Made by a program: the position numbers and the translations under genes. The notes beneath the pieces are model-generated. The model was not told the DNA's origin. It ran no database searches and saw only the letters and a program-made list of their open reading frames with translations. A stretch of 64,000 nucleotides of DNA, from the NCBI RefSeq assembly GCF_002298975.1, contig NZ_DBMV01000024.1, forward strand, positions 124,001 to 188,000, read 5' to 3'. Each line of letters opens with the position of its first letter. Positions within the stretch are counted from its first letter, which is position 1. Origin of the DNA: Ralstonia sp. UBA689 (lineage in GTDB: Bacteria; Pseudomonadota; Gammaproteobacteria; Burkholderiales; Burkholderiaceae). Of the stretch, positions 23,044-30,127 are shown piece after piece.

Positions 23044-24618
23044 ATGCTCGTGCCGCCCGACATGACGGCAGTGCCCGATCGGCTCACATTCAAACCACTG
23101 GGCATCGACACCTGGCAGGAGCATGTCATCTACATGCATCCGGATTGCACGATCTGCCGCGCAGAAGGGTTTTCCGCACAAGCGCGGGTGGAAGTGCGCA
23201 TCGGCCAGCGTGCCCTGATCGCCACCCTCAATCTCGTGGGTTCAGGCTTGCTCGACACGCATGAGATCAGCTTGTCCGCCAGCGCAGAAGAGTCGCTGAT
23301 GGCGCGGCCCGGCGATATCGTGAGTGTCAACCATGCGCCGTCGCTGGAATCGCTGCGTGCCGTGCGCGCCAAAATCTACGGAGCGCACCTGGATACGCAT
23401 CAACTGGCTAGCATCGTGAGCGACATTTCCGGCGAACGGTACGCTGATGTCCACATCGCGGCGTTCCTGAGTGCTTGCGCGGGCGGACGGATGAGCGTGA
23501 AGGAGACGACCGACCTCACGCAGGCCATGGTGGACTCCGGTGAGCGCCTGAAATGGGATCGGGCCGTCGTTGCCGACAAGCACTGCGTGGGCGGACTGCC
23601 CGGCAACCGCACCAGCCCCATCGTCGTGGCCATCGCGGCTGCGGCCGGTCTGCTGCTGCCCAAGACATCGTCCCGCGCCATCACGTCACCCGCGGGCACG
23701 GCCGACACAATGGAAACGCTCACGCGCGTTGCGTTGAGCGCCAAGGAACTGCGGCACGTTGTCGATCGTGTCGGGGCTTCGCTGGCGTGGGGCGGTGCGT
23801 TGAGTCTCAGCCCGGCCGATGATGTTCTGATTCGCGTGGAACGGGCGCTGGATGTGGATAGCGACGCCCAACTGGTGGCCTCCATCCTCTCGAAGAAGAT
23901 TGCTGCCGGGTCCACTCACGTCTTGATCGACGTGCCCGTTGGGCCTACAGCCAAGGTGCGTCGCCTGCAGGACTTGGAGCGCCTGCGCATGCTGCTTGAG
24001 CGCGTGGCGAAATCCTTTGGCATTCACGTCATGATCGTGCGCACCGATGGCTCTCAACCGGTGGGCCGTGGCATTGGCCCGGCGCTTGAAGCACGAGACG
24101 TCCTGGCTGTCCTGCAACGCTCGCCCACGGCACCGTTCGATTTGCGGGAGCGGTCGTTGTTGCTGGCTGGCGCGTTGCTGGAGTTTTGTGAGGCCGTGCC
24201 GCAAGGGGGTGGGCTCGATCTGGCCACCAGCGTGCTGGACAGCGGCGCTGCCTGGCGGAAGTTTCAGGAAATCTGCGAGGCGCAGGGGGGCTTGCGCGTA
24301 CCTGGTGAAGCCATCTTCCGTCGCGATGTCGTGGCCGGGCAGGATGGCGTCGTCAGCGATATCGACAACCGGCATCTCGCCCGCATCGCAAAGCTGGCTG
24401 GAGCGCCGATGCGTCAAGTTGCCGGTGTGGAGATGCATGCGCGCCTGCATGACCGGGTCAGAGCAGGGCAACCGCTGTTCACGATCCATGCCCAGGCTTC
24501 GGGCGAGCTGGAGTACTCCTTTGCCTTTGCGCGGATGCATCCGGCCGTTTGCCTGGCCCCGATCGAGCGCATCGACCCACTCGCGCCCCCGGCCTCAGTG
24601 GAGCAACCCGCACAGTGA
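23044..24618 (+). CDS. AMP phosphorylase / thymidine phosphorylase family
   Basis: A 524-residue protein. The N-terminal ~90 residues match the extra barrel-like domain of archaeal AMP phosphorylase, absent from 440-residue DeoA enzymes. The catalytic part carries VVADKHCVGGLPGNRTSPIV (phosphate binding; segment given as VADKHCVGGLPGNRTSP), PKTSSRAITSPAGTADTME, and LDVDSDAQLVASILSKKIAAGS-type helices. Archaeal homologues convert NMP plus phosphate to ribose-1,5-bisphosphate. No ribose-bisphosphate isomerase or RuBisCO is nearby, so the downstream route is unclear. ATG 23044 has TGGAG upstream. It ends 28 bases before dif. Confidence 0.8.
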   Translation: MLVPPDMTAVPDRLTFKPLGIDTWQEHVIYMHPDCTICRAEGFSAQARVEVRIGQRALIATLNLVGSGLLDTHEISLSASAEESLMARPGDIVSVNHAPSLESLRAVRAKIYGAHLDTHQLASIVSDISGERYADVHIAAFLSACAGGRMSVKETTDLTQAMVDSGERLKWDRAVVADKHCVGGLPGNRTSPIVVAIAAAAGLLLPKTSSRAITSPAGTADTMETLTRVALSAKELRHVVDRVGASLAWGGALSLSPADDVLIRVERALDVDSDAQLVASILSKKIAAGSTHVLIDVPVGPTAKVRRLQDLERLRMLLERVAKSFGIHVMIVRTDGSQPVGRGIGPALEARDVLAVLQRSPTAPFDLRERSLLLAGALLEFCEAVPQGGGLDLATSVLDSGAAWRKFQEICEAQGGLRVPGEAIFRRDVVAGQDGVVSDIDNRHLARIAKLAGAPMRQVAGVEMHARLHDRVRAGQPLFTIHAQASGELEYSFAFARMHPAVCLAPIERIDPLAPPASVEQPAQ

Positions 24619-24646
24619 GCGATGTGCTGGCGGGCTCAACGCATTT

Positions 24647-24674
24647 CTCTCGCATAATGTATCTTATGTTAAAT
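24647..24674 (+). other. dif site, left prophage junction (attL)
   Basis: The 28-base site reads CTCTCGCATAA (XerC arm), TGTATC (centre) and TTATGTTAAAT (XerD arm). The XerD arm is identical to E. coli dif and the XerC arm shares CGCATAA. XerCD resolves chromosome dimers here, so this marks a replication terminus. The 17-base centre plus XerD arm recurs at 31863-31879, defining the prophage ends. The intact XerC arm shows that the left junction rebuilt a functional dif. Confidence 0.9.
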
Positions 24675-24697
24675 CACGCAGACGCCTGTGGGCGCGT

Positions 24698-24943
24698 CTA
24701 CAACAGGCGCTGCGTGCAATCCAGGCACGCACGGAACCTACACCCGCGTGACCGGCAACACATCAGTAAGTCAAGCACCTCCCTCTTTGAAACGCCTGCC
24801 TCGAGCAGGCGTTTTTTCTTCTTCTCGATCTTCCTGTAGTAACGCCTGCGCGGCGCGTCTTGAATACCTCGGCGCAGATACCGGATGTGCCAATACAGAT
24901 TCCGAATCTCCCGCGCCAACAACCTCTTGTCATCGTCGGTCAC
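24698..24943 (-). CDS. Hypothetical basic 81-residue prophage protein
   Basis: GTG start; the product begins MTDDDKRLLAREIRNLY and is rich in Lys and Arg, with a helical middle (IEKKKKRLLEAGVSK) and a Cys-rich tail. The N-terminal half has natural codon and residue composition. The KKKK run, however, is encoded by the U-tract and stem of a plus-strand terminator (24792-24817), so part of the frame may be open by chance. No family recognised. Confidence 0.4.
   Translation of the reverse strand: MTDDDKRLLAREIRNLYWHIRYLRRGIQDAPRRRYYRKIEKKKKRLLEAGVSKREVLDLLMCCRSRGCRFRACLDCTQRLL
24792..24817 (+). terminator. Rho-independent terminator
   Basis: ACGCCTGC, loop CTCGA, GCAGGCGT, then TTTTTC. In the circular phage the repressor transcript would cross the att site and reach this terminator; in the integrated state it sits downstream of the phosphorylase gene and dif. 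Confidence 0.8.
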
Positions 24944-24993
24944 TCAATCCCTGCGTGCTATCGTTGCGTCGATCTAACAGCCTAGGCTACGAA

Positions 24994-25428
24994 ATGCGCA
25001 CAATCGTACCGCTCATGCTGCTGCTCGCCATCCCCACAGCAGAAGCACAAAGCATCAATCGCTGCAAAATCGGTGGAAAGGTGGTCTACACAGACCAGGC
25101 CTGCGGAACATCGCTCCAGCGACAAATCGACCCAGCCGAACCGGCACCACAACAAGTGCCGCGTCGCATGTCAGACGCAGAACACAACAACCTTGAGATG
25201 GCCCAAGAATGGGACAGGCGGATGGCGCAGAGAGATAGAGACCTAGCAACCGAACAGGCTTCGACCAGCGCGAAACAAAACGCAGCCGCAGCCAACTGTG
25301 CAACGCTAAGGCAGGAAAAAGAGGCAGTCCTATCGAACCTGCGACATGGCGGAACAGCTCAATGGATGAACTACTGGAACGAACGCTTTCACACGGTATC
25401 AGACGCGCTGTACCGCAACCGCTGCTGA
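24994..25428 (+). CDS. DUF4124 domain secreted protein (prophage cargo)
   Basis: A 144-residue protein with a signal peptide (TIVPLMLLLAIPTAEAQ) and the DUF4124 motif INRCKIGGKVVYTDQACG with paired cysteines. A helical, Gln/Ala/Arg-rich C-terminal region ends in a final Cys. DUF4124 proteins are periplasmic, function unknown. It is the only plus-strand gene in this half of the prophage and is convergent with the structural genes, which suggests host-expressed cargo. It lacks an obvious role in virion assembly. Confidence 0.75.
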   Translation: MRTIVPLMLLLAIPTAEAQSINRCKIGGKVVYTDQACGTSLQRQIDPAEPAPQQVPRRMSDAEHNNLEMAQEWDRRMAQRDRDLATEQASTSAKQNAAAANCATLRQEKEAVLSNLRHGGTAQWMNYWNERFHTVSDALYRNRC

Positions 25429-25611
25429 AAAGCGGGCTTGCAAGAGAGGGGGTGTTTGCCTGTGGCGCAGGATGGACAACTTGGTGGTCATACCCGCTGC
25501 TCGGTCCCGCGGGGCGCCCTCCGGGCGTCAACCGTCCTGCACCTGGTCAACTCTCCATGTCCCCAAAGGGGCCCCCTTGCGGCTCCGATCAGAGCGCGGA
25601 CACTCCCTACG
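25429..25611. other. Prophage intergenic region with hairpins
   Basis: Non-coding stretch of 183 bases with small inverted repeats: CGCCC-TCC-GGGCG at 25515-25527 and AAGGGG-C-CCCCTT at 25566-25578. Filamentous phages keep strand origins and the packaging hairpin in such a region. Candidate origin/packaging region only; no nick site was recognised. Confidence 0.35.
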
Positions 25612-25812
25612 CTAGTCGTCGCACGCCTTCACAACAAATGCGCACACGTTAGCAATGACTAAACCACCGACAAAAACCCACCAGTTCTCAATTCGAAGAT
25701 TCGTGCCATAAAACACAGCCCAAACAAGCGCCGCTTGACCAACCAAAATCGCAACCACAGCAAGCAAATATTTCACAGCACCCTCACTAGTCACAAAAGC
25801 GCGGACACTCAC
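25612..25812 (-). CDS. Small two-helix membrane protein of the prophage
   Basis: A product of up to 66 residues with two hydrophobic segments: YLLAVVAILVGQAALVWAVF and WWVFVGGLVIANVCAFVV. It lies 21 bases downstream of zot on the same strand. GTG at 25812 or GTG at 25776 (giving VKYLLAV) are both possible starts. No family recognised; small membrane proteins are common at this end of inovirus genomes. Confidence 0.6.
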   Translation of the reverse strand: MSVRAFVTSEGAVKYLLAVVAILVGQAALVWAVFYGTNLRIENWWVFVGGLVIANVCAFVVKACDD

Positions 25813-25833
25813 ACTTTTCTCAGTAACGAAAAT

Positions 25834-26985
25834 TCAGCCTTCAGGAAAGGCCTCCAGCTCATCAACGCGCCGTGCCCTGCCCGAACCTATGACCGTCCGT
25901 TTGCGAGGCTCCTGGGCGCGTTCCCGCTGCGGCGAGGCCTCCACGACCAGCTTCAGCTCCTGCGGTTGCGCTACTGCAGTAGAAACAGGCGCCGGAGACG
26001 GCTGCACAGCGGCCTGCACCTTCTGAGCCCGACCATCAGCCTCGAAGGCCTCGAAGAAACCGCGCTTGACCAGGTCAGCACAGATCTGCGGCGTTGTCTC
26101 CAGATGCGTACCCTGCTGGGTCCAGCACTCGCAACCGCCACGAATCTGCACACACGCGGCCGGCACCGGCACCCGCGACGGCTTCGTGAGCTCATCATAG
26201 GCCGGGGCCGTGTACTGCAGACCAGGAACACGCGGCGTATAGCTCGCCACGTATTCCGACGCCGTCATCGGCGCAGCCTTTTGAGGCTGGCCGACCATCG
26301 CACCCGGTGCGCCAGGCAGACCAGGCACGGCACCAGGCGAAGCAGTTGCAAGCTTCACCTGGTCAGGATGCGAGATCTTCCAAAGCTTCCAGCCGCCAAA
26401 CACCGCCGCAGCCAGGGCCACCACCGGCAGCGCGTACATCATGTAGTACTTGAGCGGGATCGCCTTCTTGTGCGTGTGAGCATCGGCGGACTTGTACCAC
26501 TCGAAGACCTGCTTGGGATACGGGAAGCTGCTGTGCAACGCACGCTTGAGATTCGCGTTCGTTGGGTCCTGCACCTTCTGCATCTTGAACAGATCCGCCT
26601 TCTGCCGACCCCACTGGCGGATCAGGTGGATATGCTCACCGGCGAGCTTCTTCAAGTGGTTGTCGACCAGGCTCGGGTCCTGCGTCATGAAGAACAGGTC
26701 GAAGCCTTTGTGACGATGCGTCTCCAGCTCGGACACATGCTGCGGCGGCTTCGAGCTCGAAGGCCTCGGCGGCATGACCTTCTGCACCTCGTCGATCACG
26801 ATGATCGACTTCTCCGGGCACTCATGCCACTTCGTCGCATCCTCCAGCATGGTCCACGGCAGCGTGAGCTCCGGAATACCGAAATAGAAAACAGGCCGGT
26901 TCTCAGCCTTCCGCTTCGCCTCCACAAACGCGATCGTGTAGAGGCTCTTACCATTACCAGGTTGACCTGTGATGAGCGTCAGCAT
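25834..26985 (-). CDS. zot: Zot-like assembly ATPase (pI)
   Basis: A 383-residue zonular-occludens-toxin family protein. Walker A is TGQPGNGKS near the N-terminus, Walker B SIIVIDEVQK, then FFMTQDPSLVD. One transmembrane helix (MMYALPVVALAAAVFGGWKL) separates the cytoplasmic ATPase from a Pro-rich periplasmic part with cysteines (GGCECW). The protein drives extrusion of the phage through the envelope. Start chosen at the ATG giving MLTLITGQ; the frame extends further upstream without homology. Confidence 0.92.
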   Translation of the reverse strand: MLTLITGQPGNGKSLYTIAFVEAKRKAENRPVFYFGIPELTLPWTMLEDATKWHECPEKSIIVIDEVQKVMPPRPSSSKPPQHVSELETHRHKGFDLFFMTQDPSLVDNHLKKLAGEHIHLIRQWGRQKADLFKMQKVQDPTNANLKRALHSSFPYPKQVFEWYKSADAHTHKKAIPLKYYMMYALPVVALAAAVFGGWKLWKISHPDQVKLATASPGAVPGLPGAPGAMVGQPQKAAPMTASEYVASYTPRVPGLQYTAPAYDELTKPSRVPVPAACVQIRGGCECWTQQGTHLETTPQICADLVKRGFFEAFEADGRAQKVQAAVQPSPAPVSTAVAQPQELKLVVEASPQRERAQEPRKRTVIGSGRARRVDELEAFPEG

Positions 26986-26992
26986 GTCGGCC

Positions 26993-27313
26993 TCACTTCT
27001 GAACCATCTTGCGAATCGAGCCACCGCTCAAACCGGACAACGATGCGCGAATGCCCAACGTCGTGAGAATCATGTTCATCGAGGTGCCCACCTTCAGCAC
27101 GCCGAGGATGCCCACCACACTCACAGACGAGATCGAGCCAACACCGTTCACGTACTGCATGAAGAGCGTCTTCATGCCACTCATCATTGCATCGACCCCC
27201 GTGAACATCACGAAGCCGATACCGAGCGCAACCAGGACACGCCCGACCAACGACACGCAGGCCTGCGCCAACAAACCAACAATGGCCGAAGCCAACAGAG
27301 CAGCGAAAGGCAT
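26993..27313 (-). CDS. Minor coat protein, pVI-like
   Basis: A 106-residue very hydrophobic protein: ALLASAIVGLLAQACVSL, VLVALGIGFVMFTGV and a glycine/serine-rich third segment SVSVVGILGVLKV. Position between the adsorption protein and zot is that of pVI/DUF2523 proteins, which cap the phage end with pIII. Its ATG overlaps the upstream stop (TGATG), so it is coupled to the adsorption gene. Confidence 0.8.
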   Translation of the reverse strand: MPFAALLASAIVGLLAQACVSLVGRVLVALGIGFVMFTGVDAMMSGMKTLFMQYVNGVGSISSVSVVGILGVLKVGTSMNMILTTLGIRASLSGLSGGSIRKMVQK

Positions 27314-28725
27314 CAGAAACTCCCCTTGAGCATGTAGGCGCAGAGCATCATCGTGCCCAGCATGTTGAGATAACCGAGCAGCTTGCCGATGTCGCACAAC
27401 GGCGTCGTGTCCATGTGCAAACTCCAAACACGATCAGGCAACTGCAACGGAACATCGATGTTCCCGAGACACTGAGCAGCGATACCCATGTCATCAACGT
27501 TAGAAAACTTGGAGCTCATGTCCACCTTGTCGGCACCATCGGGCGTGGGCAACTTACCGGCCAACGGATCCTGACCGCTCCCGAGCTTCGCGCCGAGATC
27601 CGTCGAATCATCGTGCTTCTGCAACTCACAACGGGTGTTCCACTGCTGAGCCAGAATCGCGCAACTAATCGCATCACCATCACAGGTCGGCGGCGCACTG
27701 CAATCGACACCACCACTCGCGGAATCCTTCTTGCATTGAGCTGCTGTCGGATTCTGCTTGCAATAGTCTTCCTGCGGCTGCGAAGTCGTCGTCGTGCAAG
27801 TCCCGGCACCACCATTAACCGTGCCACCTGTGCTGACCTGCGTCGCCTGACAAGGCCCCGCAGCCGTACCACTCGCAGCACCACCCGAACCACTCCCACC
27901 TGTACCGCTGCCAGTCGTCGTTGTCGTCGTCGTGCAAGTCGCGCCATCACACGTTGTGCTCGTGCTCGTGCTGCTGGAATTCGACGCGGGAACACCGCTG
28001 GCAGGCGTATCCGTTGTCGTTGAGTTCGTCGTGCCGCCAGTTGTCTGCGTCGGATACGGAACGCAGACGTTCTGCCCATTCACCGTGCCGGAATACGTTT
28101 TGTCCGGACACGAACTCGTCGGCTTCGTATCCACAGCATTAGGCATCCCCGACCCGCTACAAGACGCGTAATTCGAAGTCAGCCCGTACCACTCTGCAGA
28201 GTAGCCGCCAGACTGCCCTGCCTGCGCACCAGTCCAATAACTGCTGTACCCATACGAACAGCTATTGACGCAAACAGCCGAGTTAGTCACCGTCTGCGTC
28301 GCACTCGTGCCATACGCAGTATTCCCACCCGGAGCGGACTGACCAGCCGCAGGACAATTTGGAGCAGGCGTCGCACACACATACTTCCCAGTCGAATCCG
28401 TCTGCAACACCTGCGGTGTCGTGCACGTCAACGGTGGAACAGACTCACTCTTACCAACAACCAAATAGCCGCTGTTGTACCCCTGCCTATCCCAACACGT
28501 TCCACTCGGAGGCGCAAACGTCGCTGACACAGAAGCACACGCATCCGCACCCGTATCGTAATAACCAAGCAACGCATTCGTGCTTTGCTTACGCAGCTCA
28601 AAATAACCCGCCCAAACGCTAGAACCCCACATCAGGCCAAAGGCAAGCACTAACACCTGTAGCGCACGAGCCCGGCGGAGCGGAATCCAGATGCGTACAG
28701 GAAGCAAGAAAAATGACCAGGGCAT
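27313..28725 (-). CDS. Adsorption (pIII-like) attachment protein
   Basis: A 470-residue protein with an N-terminal signal segment (LQVLVLAFGLMWGSSVWA). A Cys-containing receptor-binding region is followed by a long Ser/Thr/Gly low-complexity linker with TTTTTT runs, a Cys-rich domain (DYCKQNP, CSAPPTC), and a hydrophobic C-terminal anchor LGTMMLCAYMLKG. This layout and position fit a pIII that binds a host pilus and TolA. Sequence is divergent, so identity rests on layout and context. Confidence 0.82.
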   Translation of the reverse strand: MPWSFFLLPVRIWIPLRRARALQVLVLAFGLMWGSSVWAGYFELRKQSTNALLGYYDTGADACASVSATFAPPSGTCWDRQGYNSGYLVVGKSESVPPLTCTTPQVLQTDSTGKYVCATPAPNCPAAGQSAPGGNTAYGTSATQTVTNSAVCVNSCSYGYSSYWTGAQAGQSGGYSAEWYGLTSNYASCSGSGMPNAVDTKPTSSCPDKTYSGTVNGQNVCVPYPTQTTGGTTNSTTTDTPASGVPASNSSSTSTSTTCDGATCTTTTTTTGSGTGGSGSGGAASGTAAGPCQATQVSTGGTVNGGAGTCTTTTSQPQEDYCKQNPTAAQCKKDSASGGVDCSAPPTCDGDAISCAILAQQWNTRCELQKHDDSTDLGAKLGSGQDPLAGKLPTPDGADKVDMSSKFSNVDDMGIAAQCLGNIDVPLQLPDRVWSLHMDTTPLCDIGKLLGYLNMLGTMMLCAYMLKGSF

Positions 28726-28737
28726 AGCTCACCACCC

Positions 28738-28797
28738 TCACGAAAAAAGAATCCATCCAGCACCCGCTATCGCAATGAGAACGAAGTAGCCTTCCAT
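28738..28797 (-). CDS. 19-residue single-helix membrane peptide
   Basis: ATG at 28797 follows GGAG (in TTGGAGCTC) by 6 bases; the product is MEGYFVLIAIAGAGWILFS, one hydrophobic helix. It lies between the coat-gene terminator and the adsorption gene, where inoviruses often carry tiny virion proteins, though pVII and pIX are usually about 30 residues. No homologue can be confirmed by eye. Confidence 0.5.
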   Translation of the reverse strand: MEGYFVLIAIAGAGWILFS

Positions 28798-28810
28798 GAC
28801 GAGCTCCAAT

Positions 28811-28832
28811 AAAAACGGGGACCGAAGTCCCC
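28811..28832 (-). terminator. Terminator downstream of the major coat gene
   Basis: On the minus strand GGGGAC, loop TTCG, GTCCCC, then GTTTTT. This strong rho-independent terminator directly after the coat gene is typical of filamentous phages and allows high coat expression with lower downstream expression. Confidence 0.88.
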
Positions 28833-28868
28833 GCGTCTTGCCAGGCACGGGGAGCGTGCCCCGCAGCA

Positions 28869-29075
28869 TCACTTGATCGGCTTGCGAACCCAGTTGTAGA
28901 TCGCCACGACAGCAGCGAGCCCCAGGATGGCCACTCCGATCAGACCGATCGCAGCGACACCCGTACCCAGCGTGGTCACCACTGCCGACACATCCACGCC
29001 ATCGGCAGCCATCGCCGAACCAGCGACACCGACAGTACCAACGGCAAAACCCACTTTCTTGAAAATCGACTTCAT
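28869..29075 (-). CDS. Major coat protein (pVIII)
   Basis: A 68-residue precursor: basic start MKSIFKKVGF, hydrophobic signal ending AGSAMA, then a mature part of about 45 residues with an acidic start (DGVDVS), a hydrophobic core IGLIGVAILGLAAVVAIYNW and a basic C-terminus VRKPIK that would contact DNA. Layout is exactly that of inovirus pVIII. A terminator follows. Confidence 0.92.
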   Translation of the reverse strand: MKSIFKKVGFAVGTVGVAGSAMAADGVDVSAVVTTLGTGVAAIGLIGVAILGLAAVVAIYNWVRKPIK

Positions 29076-29079
29076 CGCC

Positions 29080-29313
29080 CTACTCCTCTTCACGTTGATA
29101 AATGGCCCGCGCTGCGGACCGAAAGACGAAAGCGAGAGCCCATAGACCGAGCATCGCGCTCCCAATTAGGGCACCGTCACTCACCGAGAGCGGCGGCACC
29201 GCATGCAACAGCGTGACCTCATCAGCAGTCAGCAGCAGATACCCCGTGCACGACGAAGCTGAAGTGCTATCGAACTGCAGCTGCCCACTGACGATTTGCA
29301 CGCACTGAGCCAT
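29080..29313 (-). CDS. Small membrane protein of the prophage
   Basis: A 77-residue protein, MAQCVQIVSGQLQ at the start and one hydrophobic segment (IGSAMLGLWALAFVFRSAA) near the C-terminus, which ends in a charged tail. Its ATG overlaps the stop of the upstream gene (TGATG). Position just before the coat gene suggests a minor virion or assembly protein; no firm family. Confidence 0.7.
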   Translation of the reverse strand: MAQCVQIVSGQLQFDSTSASSCTGYLLLTADEVTLLHAVPPLSVSDGALIGSAMLGLWALAFVFRSAARAIYQREEE

Positions 29314-29621
29314 CACCAAGCCCCAGCCAAACCACCGAGCTGATGCAAGTCCTCACGCAAGAACTCGTCAGCAAGGTCAAGCTTCGAACCATCCAACTCG
29401 CAATACGCCTCCTCACGCATCCGCAAGTCATCCAGGAAATCACTACGCGCCCAACGGCAGTGCTGACGCCACACGGAAACACGACGAGCAGCTGCATCGG
29501 CCCGAGCCTCAATCCACGCAACAGCGCTCGCACCGGCAAAGAACGCGACGAACAAGCTCACGCTCATCAACAGAAAGCCAACGGCCGCGTGAAGCGGATC
29601 AAAACCGCCAAAGGGACCCAT
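29313..29621 (-). CDS. Prophage membrane protein, 102 residues
   Basis: Starts MGPFGGFDPLHAAVGF; one or two hydrophobic segments (FLLMSVSLFVAFFAGASAVAW) are followed by a charged helical C-terminal half (DFLDDLRMREEAY). A very strong RBS (AGGAGGAGGTG) precedes the ATG. Not recognised; conserved position between the replication and coat modules. Confidence 0.7.
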   Translation of the reverse strand: MGPFGGFDPLHAAVGFLLMSVSLFVAFFAGASAVAWIEARADAAARRVSVWRQHCRWARSDFLDDLRMREEAYCELDGSKLDLADEFLREDLHQLGGLAGAW

Positions 29622-29630
29622 CACCTCCTC

Positions 29631-29831
29631 CTAGTGATCAAGCTTGACAATGGCAACCACATCGAACGCCTCATCGCAGTGATCCACCGCCGTAACCACC
29701 GCGTCTTCACGCGAATCGAACGTACCCGCCTCACGCAGCCGATGCGTGAACCCAACGTCGCCCCCGCACGGACACAGGAACAGACCCGAGTTCACCTCCT
29801 GCACGACGAAGCCGACGCCCGCCACGATCAA
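29631..29831 (-). CDS. Small acidic prophage protein
   Basis: Up to 66 residues, TTG at 29831 overlapping the upstream stop (TTGA) or GTG at 29825. It contains a CPCGGD motif and an acidic C-terminal half (EDAVVTAVDHCDEAFDV). No family recognised. Tight packing with its neighbours supports a real gene. Confidence 0.6.
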   Translation of the reverse strand: MIVAGVGFVVQEVNSGLFLCPCGGDVGFTHRLREAGTFDSREDAVVTAVDHCDEAFDVVAIVKLDH

Positions 29832-30127
29832 GCCGCCTTGGCAGCGGCAATCGGCACCAGCGAATGCACGATGGTCTTCATCGTCTTGCCGTTGGTCGTG
29901 ATTTCCATGTCAGCCTTGGCCTTAAAAGGCAGATCGACCTTGCTGTACTTCTCGAACTCGTCGGACTTGCCGATGGTGTACTCCGCCGTTGCAGCACCAC
30001 GAGCAGTGCCCTTGGAATCATCGAACGGCGTCAGCACGTAGGCCTTGCACGAGTCGAAGGCCACACCATCCATGTCACCCTTGGATGCCTTGAGGCCGTA
30101 CACAACCACTTCGCTAGTGAATCGCAT
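29828..30127 (-). CDS. ssDNA-binding protein (pV/RstB-like)
   Basis: A 99-residue protein, mostly beta-strand by eye (MRFTSEVVVYGLKASKG, ADMEITTNGKTMKTIVHSLV), ending with Ala/Lys. It directly follows the replication gene with a 14-base overlap, the usual place for the inovirus single-strand binding protein that coats the phage DNA before assembly. Identity rests on size and position more than on clear motifs. Confidence 0.7.
   Translation of the reverse strand: MRFTSEVVVYGLKASKGDMDGVAFDSCKAYVLTPFDDSKGTARGAATAEYTIGKSDEFEKYSKVDLPFKAKADMEITTNGKTMKTIVHSLVPIAAAKAA

Noticed and set aside
23044..24618. Ordinary DeoA thymidine phosphorylase
   Set aside because: The N-terminal ~90-residue extension and total length fit the archaeal AMP phosphorylase type better, so the plain DeoA name was not used.
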